64,000 nt of DNA from Microdochium bolleyi. Lineage: Eukaryota; Ascomycota; Sordariomycetes; Xylariales; Microdochiaceae. How positions within the stretch are numbered: the first letter of the stretch is position 1; each line of letters begins with the position of its first letter. Shown here piece by piece: positions 56,701-64,000 of this stretch. Under the pieces are notes generated by a model, which saw nothing but the letters and a program-made list of their open reading frames with translations, had not been told where the DNA came from and did not search any database. Location: positions 434,001 to 498,000 of the forward strand of contig KQ964250.1 of assembly GCA_001566295.1 (NCBI GenBank), given 5' to 3'. The position numbers were made by a program, and so were the translations under genes.

Positions 56701-57641
56701 TCTCGTCAAGGTTTGGAAAAGTGCCTTCTTTTCGGGTGGGCAAGCCGGGGTCATCTGTGGTCCTATGTTAGCCTGTTGGTTCCTGATGCTTGGATAAGGT
56801 TACAGGCCACATACCGCCAGGAGATGTGTGCTCAAGATGTTGCGGAACAGCATCTTGCGCTCGCTCGGGAAGCTCCGATCCATGAGAGCAGCAATCTTGG
56901 TACAACACAGCATCAGCATAAAGGACTCCTCGAACACAACCAGGGATAATGTCCTCGGGCTCACCTGCTGGGCGTGGACCCAGTCGAAGTTGGCGAGCGT
57001 GGCGTCGAGACAGCGCTGGCAGGCTGTGAGATCTTTCGGGACAGCTTTGACGAGGCGCATTCGCAGCTCGCCGAGGGTCTCTGGGTAGTCGATGGGCACG
57101 AGGGCGCAGGCATACTCGTAGAGGTCGAGCGTGTCTGCGTCTTTGACGACGGTGCCGTCCTTGACCAGCTTCTCGACGGCATCACGCCCGGCGTTCTCCT
57201 CGAGACGGTCCGCATTCCACGAGCGGGCGACTATCTCGATGGCCTATGGTGATTCGCGTTAGTCTTGATATAGCTCGAAGTTGCCGTGTCTCGGAAATTT
57301 GTTAGGTTATGATGCTTGCAAAGACCTCATTACCGGTGCACATGCCCCTGGAATCATCTGAAATGTGGTGATAGGCAGGCAGGGGTGAGACAACGGCTGA
57401 GATGTGAATCCCTAGCGTGTGCGATCCCGTTTACGGTACGACGGAACGGCCAGCATTATCTAAGAATGATACGCACCAGGTAGTACGGGTCCTTGGTAGC
57501 TCTGTACCGCTGCGCAGCTATGGTGCCCACAGAGGTCCATTGGGAGTTATGCCAGTCAGACTCGAGCTTGATGTCGACGGTCGGCCGCAGATTCGGCATA
57601 TACGGCGTTGGCCGGATCTCATAGCTCGCCGGTGAGGCCAT
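53723..57641 (-). CDS. mdm20: N-terminal acetyltransferase B auxiliary subunit (Mdm20/Arm1/NAA25)
   Basis: NatB acetylates proteins starting Met-Asp, Met-Glu or Met-Asn; this subunit anchors the catalytic Nat3 to the ribosome. Nine exons are inferred (57641-57477, 57243-56965, 56895-56815, 56754-56665, 56598-56153, 56100-55800, 55738-54913, 54834-54716, 54637-53723), giving 1,073 residues. All introns are GT-AG and keep the frame. Family blocks: RRPTVD-like start with AAQRYRATKDPYYL, CQRCLDATLANFDWVHAQQ, FDLWCEILLSSPKAEVL, and NDALRMMLVKLYLLLGCV. The chain is almost all helical, as expected for TPR-like repeats. A pair of CxxC motifs (CPACGSEPSHNRHCPKC) around residues 525-545 looks like a small zinc knuckle. 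The exon chain agrees in phase throughout, but the long first intron (233 bp) is the least certain part. Confidence 0.88.
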
Positions 57642-58351
57642 GTTGGGCCGTTGGTGCTGCCTGGCGGCTAGGAAGGTGTTCTAGAACCAACTCGAAGTTC
57701 TGACGGGAAGCACTCGCAGCTCAAGATTTAAGGCAAGTCCACCGCCATCAGGGTGATTAGGTGGTTTGATTGTCACGGCTGGTCGGATCACGCCGTTTAT
57801 GGCCGGAGGTGATCGTTGTGGGAGACCGGAGACTTTTTGGTGGGGTCTTCCGCGCCGCGCTCGGCGGTCGAGCAGTGCCAGTTGAGCAGTGGACTCACGC
57901 ATGCCGGCTGCCAATTTGCTCGGTTGCCACGACTGCTCACGAAGCGGTGTTCATATGCTCACTTAATACGACGACACAATGCATAGACGTTATCGATGTC
58001 CTGGCATTCTATGGAAACATCAGGTCCTCTCAGGCGCGCCTGATGAAAGCCACTCTACAGCCTGGTCTTGGTGGGGTGAGAGCGCTTGACAAGCTCCGTC
58101 CTCCGCTATCTCGATCGGTGCAACTCCCCACCGTTCGCATATTCATTCCTCGCAGTCGTTCCCGGCCAGATCCAGCCGTGATCACCATGAATTTGATAGT
58201 CTTTAAATATACAAATAGAATAACATGATATACATAGACGAATCTGTCGACTCGACATCGTGCTCTTGCAGTCGTGCTCCGTGATCGTACATTGTCGCGC
58301 AGGGGCGTCCATGTCTCCTCCCTCTCCGGGGCGTGTCGAACGAAGATGGGC
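57642..58351. other. Intergenic region: NatB subunit promoter and cox23 3' region
   Basis: These 710 bp hold the promoter of the NatB subunit gene. An AT-rich patch (about 58190-58240) is a likely cox23 polyadenylation region. No other gene is seen. Confidence 0.5.
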
Positions 58352-58928
58352 TCATCCAAAGAACCCCTTCTTCTCCTTCGCTCGTTTATCAAGCTGTCCG
58401 CCGTGCCGGAGCCTCGTGTCAGTATTACCCCCTTGGACTGCAGCACATTATACCGTTGACCGTAAAGACTTACCCATTCCTTCTTGCACGCCCGGTACGC
58501 TCTGCGTCCCACGCTGTCAGCACTCTCCCCATTCAAAACACAGGATCGGGAGCACAACTCACTCGAAGTAGTCGCTGCACATCTTCCGATCCCCGCCGTT
58601 GCGGTTCAGGCACGCTATGCTGCGCGCTGCGAAGTCCTGGCACGGGTCAAAGTATTCGCTCCGGGATTTGCTACAGGGTTTGCCACGACCGGCCAGGGTC
58701 AGCTCTTATTCGCACTTCTCGCCCTCGGGTGCAGGTTCTCCGATGGTAGCATTGGCTCGACGGCTCTTCGTCGCACACCAATCGGGCTTAGGAGGGAAGT
58801 GCCGTGGCTGGTGGTGGTGGTGGTAGTTCAACACACTTTTGGAACTTGCGCTTCTTGTCCTTGTCCCACGGGTTACTGCTGTCGTCGCCCCCACTGGCGC
58901 TACTAGGCGCTGGTTCCGACGATGACAT
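58352..58928 (-). CDS. cox23: Cox23, twin CX9C protein of the mitochondrial intermembrane space
   Basis: Cox23 helps assemble cytochrome c oxidase (copper delivery) and is imported and oxidised by the Mia40 relay. Four small exons are inferred: 58928-58837, 58670-58563, 58501-58474 and 58393-58352 (89 residues). The start reads MSSSEPAPSS and leads to NPWDKDKKRKFQNKSRSEYF. The first CX9C is DPCQDFAARSIACL and the second is MCSDYFEAYRACKKEW. Between them is NRNGGDRK, the family signature, and the C-terminus is LDKRAKEKKGFFG. Introns 58671-58836, 58502-58562 and 58394-58473 all have GT-AG ends and restore a single frame. No exon is long enough to stand out as an open frame, so automatic callers could miss it. 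The exact first donor (AA|GTGTGT) is the least certain boundary. Confidence 0.92.
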
Positions 58929-59679
58929 GGCGGGCGTATCGTGTATGCGGCCGATCTTTATCTGGCCAGTTTATGCTTCCAGGTCGCGTCGCGGCCTGTT
59001 GCGCCTCGTGTGGTGTCGGCTGTTCGTCGTTGTCGTCGCGGGGCTCGTGAAGCAAACGGGGTCTCGTGTCGTCGTCGGGTTCAACGATTCTCGGAAGGCG
59101 CAAGGTTTCTACCGCTATGTGCTGGAAGCGTTAGGGATATCGACTCGCTGCCGGTGTATGTTGCGACGCAGCAGGGTGGAACTGGGAAGAGAGCTTCCGC
59201 GCATGCGAAAGGCGGAAGAAGGGTCCAGCTTGAGCCAATGATCGTGACGTCGCTCGCTGGTCGCCGTGGGGCGCGGAACTGCAACCGGACCCCGGTTTCT
59301 TCATATTCGTGGCCTAGTGCACATTTCAGACGGCGGTCCGCACGACAGCCACTACAAACATCCCTTTCACAAATGGTACTGCCATTTGTCGCGTGGGTTA
59401 CCATTACTCAATATCATGGCTACTGTTGAGCATATGACTAGGGAAGTATCTTATAACTTGATCACACGGGACAGCCTCCTCCGTGCTCACCGAATTACGC
59501 TCCTGTAAGACCACGCTACAGTGAAAAGGAAAAAAGGGAGCCATAGTAGGGTATCTCGAACTAAGGAAAATTTCTGAAAAACAACGAAGAGATAAGCCCT
59601 GAAAGAGTCGGCGCTGCTTTGTCGGCCTACAGTTCGGCAGTCGGAATGCCCCAATGGACGAGCACAAGACGTCATCCAC
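58929..59679. other. cox23 promoter and 3' region of the C2-domain gene
   Basis: These 751 bp lie between cox23 and the C2-domain gene, both on the minus strand. An A-rich patch near 59520-59590 suits a polyadenylation region. Nothing else is recognised. Confidence 0.45.
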
Positions 59680-61687
59680 TCATGGTCGAGGAGCTGACGC
59701 AGAGCCACTCTGCGCAGGCTTCTCCGCAGGCTTCTCCGCGGGCTTCTCTGCTGCGGCACTGGTTGATGCCTCGCCCGACTTGTTATGCAAGCCAGCATAC
59801 TCCTTGAACTTGGACGGATCGGCAAGCAAATCGAGAGCCTTCTCCCGCTTGCTCTGATGACCCCCATCCCCAGCTTGGTCGAGTTCGTCGAGATCGCTGA
59901 CGTCGTCGGAGCTGAAGGAGCTCGCGCTCGGGCTGCGGTTGGCGACCATGCGTACGACTCGGCCCTCCTTCTTCTTAGTCTGAAACTGCTCGTCCTTGAG
60001 CTTCTTCAACTTCGGGTCATCGCAGTCAAGAGTCACGATGCCAATGCCCGGGAAGTTGCGCTCGAGGAATGCACGAAGGTCGGGCAGGACAGACTTGTCC
60101 GGTCGATATGTGCCGCCTGTAATGGAAATTGTTAGCGATTTCTTAGGCAAATGTCCCGAGACACCAAGATAGAGACAAGGGACACTCACTGTCGTTGTCA
60201 ATGATCAGCTGGTAGTGCCGGGGGTTTGCGGGCGGCGGGCTATTGGGTGGCCCGCCTGGCACATCTCCAGATGGGTGAGTAGGCTGGTCGGGTTCTGGAT
60301 CCTCTGAAGAATTCGGCTTCTCCAGCCTGCGGACCATGAACTCGCCCGAGCAAGCAATGTAGACAGCTGCGTCGCTGTGCATTGTATGTTTGCTGAGGAG
60401 GTCGATGCCAAACTCCTTGCCGGTCTCGGTGAATCGCATCACGCCGTCCAGGGTGATGACATAGGTGAAAACACGGCCGCCTTGGTCGAAGTGGACCATG
60501 CGCAGGAACTGCAAGCTAGCTTCTTCTGTGCATGCCTTGAACGTGCCGAATTCCGTCTCCCTCCGGAAGCTGTACACGCGTCGATGTTGGTGGTGCAGAG
60601 CTCCGTTCAAAATCTTGCCACGGATGCCCTTGTTTTTGAAGAGCATGCCAATGACAGGACGGAACTCGACGAAGCGATGATAGAGCTTCGGTGGCACAGG
60701 CCCTGCCAGTTGAAGGGTGTTTGCTTGGAAATCGTACTTCTGAGTCTCACGGTCGTGTTCGCCGCTTCCGCTGGCGTGTTCCGAGCCGTTGTTGGCGTGG
60801 TCGTGGTCTTCATCTCGATTCACCTTGATGCCTGTCATGCGCCCGATCATGGGACTGAAGTGTTTGTAGTAGAACGTGGGCCCGACAGTGTACATGTGGC
60901 CATGAGGAGGGTCAGATGGGCCGAGCAACACCACACTCAGAGCGAAATGCGGTGTTATGCTATGGTCCCTGACGAGAAAGTTTGTGCATGCTCTGAGCAG
61001 GTAAGCGCGTTTGCTACCGGCGCGCTTCTTGACGTCGAACTCCGACTCCAAGGGCGGGAGGCCTTTTCCCGACTCTGATATGCTGTCCACGAGCAGGGTC
61101 ACGTTGCCGAGTCTGTCATCAGAATCCGGCCAGTCCTCATCGTAGAGGCGGCATTTCAGCTTGAAGCCGGTTGCAGGGACATTCGCGACGATCCACTCTT
61201 GCTCCCACTCAGGCTCGAGCGATTTGCGAATGGTCCTGGTGCGGTAGACGAGATCCGGGTCCTCCTTGTGGCGCTTTCGCAGTGCCGTCGTAAGAGTCGC
61301 CGTGAGGAATGGATCTGACGACCCGGTGCCATAGTCGGAGACTGGAAGGTTGCGTGCGCGATGGAAGATGAACTTGACTGTGTAGCCAGGGGGCGCGTCG
61401 GGGATTGGCGTGGCGTCGAAGCCTCCCGGCGGCTTGACCTTGTCCTTGATCTTGTCCTTCTGGCCTTTGTAATGCTGTTTGAGTGTGCCTTGACGTCGCT
61501 TCGAGGGAGCGTCGGATTCAGCCGGCGTTGGGGCAGGCGCGGGCTGATGATCCTGTCCGTCCTTCTCGTTGACGCGGGGAGCATCGATCGTTTGATTGGG
61601 CTCGGCTCCGTGGTGGTAGAGTGCTGTGCCTGAGTCAGGCCGGCTCCCGCTGGCATCAGCCTGGGGCTTTTCGATGGCGGTCGTCAT
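59680..61687 (-). CDS. C2-domain protein of unknown function
   Basis: Exons 61687-60190 and 60116-59680 (intron 60117-60189, phase 1) encode 644 residues. After a charged disordered start with QHYKGQKDKIKDKVK, a C2 domain (about 100-230) is visible: YTVKFIFHRARNLPVSDYG, SSDPFLTATL, LEPEWEQEWIV and LKCRLYDEDWPDSDDRLGNV. The Asp residues needed for calcium binding seem present. A second conserved part (about 245-460) carries HMYTVGPTFYYKHFSPMIG, LYHRFVEFRPVIGMLFKNKG and FGTFKACTEEASLQFLRMVHF. It is shared by fungal homologues I recall only as uncharacterised C2 proteins. The C-terminus has three EKPA repeats (from tandem DNA repeats near 59717-59750). A TATA-like tatttaaa lies about 30-37 bp before the start codon. 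Membrane binding through C2 is likely; the role is unknown. Confidence 0.87.
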
Positions 61688-63067
61688 GATCGCATCAACA
61701 GAGCAAAGGGTATGTCTATTTAAAAGCTGGGTCGTGGTCTGGCGTCTTGGCGCGGCTGTGACGTCTGTTTGGCCGTCAGCAGACGTGTGAGCGGAGACGT
61801 GCGCGCGGAGTTTGTCCCGGCGCGTGTCGAGGCGGGGTTCTGGCCAGAGGCAGCGTCCGAGGTTTGTCGTGCGTGCGGGTTTTTTCAGCCAGGTGCGCTG
61901 TTCCCCTTCAGCAAGAGCGCTTGGGACTCGACTTGCTCAAAGGGGGTGCTGGCCTCTGGGTTTTGGAGGCTAGAGCTAGGCGCCGTGTCATGGAAAGGTG
62001 CAATGCGGCTTGTTCCGAAGGGCAGAGTCCTCGTTCAATGTCGGCACTGGAAGAGTCTTGGGGAGATCGCGGAGAGGCTGGCAGGACGGCCTGCGCAAGC
62101 TCTTATTATCTGAGGGATGGCATTCCTGGCATGCGGTGCCGGGCGCGCCGGGGCGGGCTTGCAGATGAAGGCTGACATGGCAGTCTACGGCACAAATCGT
62201 GCCGGCCACCCAGCTCTCAGGCAGGATGTGTCAGGGCCAATGCCCGCACCATCCCGCTTGGGGTGGCTGTCGTGCTGCGCAACCAAGCTTTCCAGCAGCA
62301 GATCTCCCTGTTAGCTCCGGCGCCTGGTGGGCAGTTGCTCGCGATTACGCGGCCTGCGTGCTGTGCGCGCATATGCCATCCATCTATCCCATGGGAATGA
62401 GTTGCCAATCCGGTAACCCGGCCGTTGGAGGACGGAGGCGCAGCCGCTGGCCAGAACCTGTCGGACGCTCTTCCCTTTGCGCAGGGAACAGGCGCAAGTG
62501 CCGGTGCATGACGTAGCCTCGTCATGTGTAGGCCCCTGCAGGGCAGTGCCCCCAGCAAGTCAATCTCCCTCCAGACCCGCGAGGATCTGCCATGGTTAAA
62601 TAAACGCCGAGTCCAATCACAAGTGCAGCCTCAACGGCCGCCGCGGCTGCAGATAGGTCGTGCTGTATAACACCTCGTCGTCTCGCCGTTCAGTGCGCAA
62701 GCATGTTGACCGCAGCAGCCAGGCTGACAGCACCGACATCAGGGCGGCACTCTCGAGCATGCTCCCAGGGAGGGCCGAGGCGACCGAGCAGCCGACACAA
62801 GCAGTAACAGCAACGAACACTCCAGAGATACTCGCCTTCTGAAATTCCCGAGAAGACACCCAGGATATGCGACACAGAAGTCAGCAAGCCGCTCCTGCCT
62901 TTGGGCCTGAGGGGCAGGGCTTGAGCGGCCCCACCCCCGCGACTTAGCATGAAGAACTTCCTAGTCCGAAGTCGCAGCGCAGGGGAAATCAATGGCATTT
63001 CACCTCAAGTCTTCGACATCTATCTTTCAACATCGTCGATACAACGCAGTCGTCTCGATATATCGCC
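61688..63067. other. Divergent intergenic region between the C2 and homocysteine methyltransferase genes
   Basis: These 1.4 kb hold both promoters. TATA-like sequences lie at about 61717-61724 (for the C2 gene) and 62597-62604 (taaataaa). The small open frames present show no known motif. Confidence 0.45.
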
Positions 63068-63979
63068 ATGTCGGAAACGCAGATCCTCATCCTCGATGGA
63101 GGGCTCGGTACGTCGCTAGAAGACAAGTATGGCCTCAAGTTCACCCAGTCCACGCCGCTGTGGTCGTCTCACCCACTCGTCGATGGCCAGCGTGACGTGT
63201 TGCTGGCGTGCCAGCAGGACTTTGGTCGTGTGCCTGTCGACATCTTGCTGTCCGCAACGTACCAGGTCTCGGTCGAAGCCTTCGCGCGCACAAAGACACC
63301 CCAGCATCCCGACGGCATCAGCCGTGACGACATGCCAGTCTATCTGGAAGATGCCGTGGCTATCGCCGAGCAGGCGAAGCAGCCCACTGCCAGCATAGCG
63401 CTCAGCCTGGGCCCTTATGGCGCCTGTATGGTCCCAAGCCAGGAATACTCTGGTCGTTACGATGCTGCTCATGATTCCGAGGAAGCGTTGCACCGCTGGC
63501 ACCGGGACCGGCTCGAAGTCTTCGCAAAAGTCCGACAGCTATCTGCAAGAACCGAATACGTCGCGTTCGAGACCGTCCCCAGGGCTGACGAGATTCGTGC
63601 CATCCGCCGGCTCTTTCGGCGGTCAGAGCAGCTCTCCGTGTGCATCGTTGACAACATTCCTGGTAGGTATTGGGTATCGTGTGTGTTCCCGGAGACAACA
63701 ACACTACCCGACGGAAGTACCGTCGATGAGTTAGTCGAGGCCTCCTTCGACGAGTCACAGTCTGAGGCTCGGCCCTGGGCCATCGGTATCAACTGCACAA
63801 AACTCGACAAATTGGAAGCACTCGTCGAACTATACGAGGCTGCTGTTGCGCGGCTCATCAGCAATGGAAAACTCCAGTCCTGGCCGGCGCTTGCCCTATA
63901 CCCTGACGGGACCAAAGGCGAGGTCTATAACACGGAGACCAAAGTTTGGGAGGTTGTGACTCCTCAGGACAGCCAGTCG
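63068..63979 (+). CDS. Homocysteine S-methyltransferase, 3' part outside window
   Basis: These zinc enzymes methylate homocysteine to methionine using S-methylmethionine or S-adenosylmethionine (Mht1/Sam4 family). The frame from 63068 encodes ILDGGLGTSLEDKYG, then PLWSSHPLV and DILLSATYQVS. LSLGPYGACMVPSQEYSGRY and YVAFETVPRADEIRAI follow. The first zinc-ligand Cys is at residue 243 (IGINCTKLD). The pair of Cys near the C-terminus is not reached. The open frame formally ends at 63988, but CAGTCG followed by GTGAGT at 63980 is a good splice donor, so a further exon outside the window is expected. At least 304 residues are present. Confidence 0.92.
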
Positions 63980-64000
63980 GTGAGTTGACTTTCCACCCCG

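Noticed and set aside
52629..57641. Idea that ilm1, mdm20 and mdm12 form a mitochondrial-inheritance cluster
   Set aside because: mdm12 lies 35 kb away among unrelated genes, the names come from yeast mutant phenotypes, and Mdm20 is an acetyltransferase subunit. Chance neighbourhood is the simpler reading.
1..64000. CRISPR arrays, prophages, secondary-metabolite cluster, intact transposons
   Set aside because: None of the expected repeat structures, synthase domains, terminal repeats or transposase motifs was seen anywhere in the window.

Overview
This is nuclear DNA of a filamentous ascomycete, most likely a member of Pezizomycotina close to Sordariomycetes. The genes are eukaryotic. They carry short GT-AG introns (about 50-230 bp), are separated by GC-rich intergenic DNA, and encode typical fungal proteins: Kex2, the eisosome protein Pil1, the ERMES subunit Mdm12, the Fab1 lipid kinase, a fused BtaB-BtaA betaine-lipid synthase and Ilm1. 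There are no operons, CRISPR arrays, phage genes or recognisable transposons. The species cannot be named from this window. Exon boundaries were worked out by hand from splice sites, reading frame and remembered family similarity; none has been tested against transcripts.

Layout, left to right: a PhoD-like phosphatase (-, 3' end outside the window); an upstream region with a poly-G/N assembly gap; kexin kex2 (+); sorting nexin snx4 (-); eisosome pil1 (-, five exons); an intron-containing tRNA-Leu (-); three 23-bp tandem repeats; mdm12 (-); fab1 (-); an unrecognised 728-residue protein (+); a divergent pair of a BolA protein (-) and an ACSF3-type malonyl/acyl-CoA synthetase (+); eIF4E (-); betaine-lipid synthase bta1 (-); a Kin4-type protein kinase (+); a family 31 glycosyltransferase (-); the geranylgeranyltransferase-I beta subunit (-); ilm1 (+); the NatB auxiliary subunit mdm20/arm1 (-, nine exons); cox23 (-, four tiny exons, too short for simple ORF calling); a C2-domain protein (-); and a homocysteine S-methyltransferase (+, running off the right end).

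Functionally this is a housekeeping region, not a secondary-metabolite cluster. Recurring themes are membrane and endosome identity (fab1, snx4, pil1, kex2, C2 protein), mitochondrial upkeep (mdm12, ilm1, cox23, bol1, the ACSF3-like ligase) and protein processing or modification (kex2, NatB, GGTase-I, GT31). The most suggestive arrangement is the head-to-head bol1 / ACSF3-like pair, because both families have been tied to mitochondrial lipoylation. I found no convincing undescribed multi-gene system. The most useful points are the small spliced cox23 gene, the unrecognised 728-residue protein, the greatly enlarged Mdm12, and the assembly artefact near 5.3 kb.
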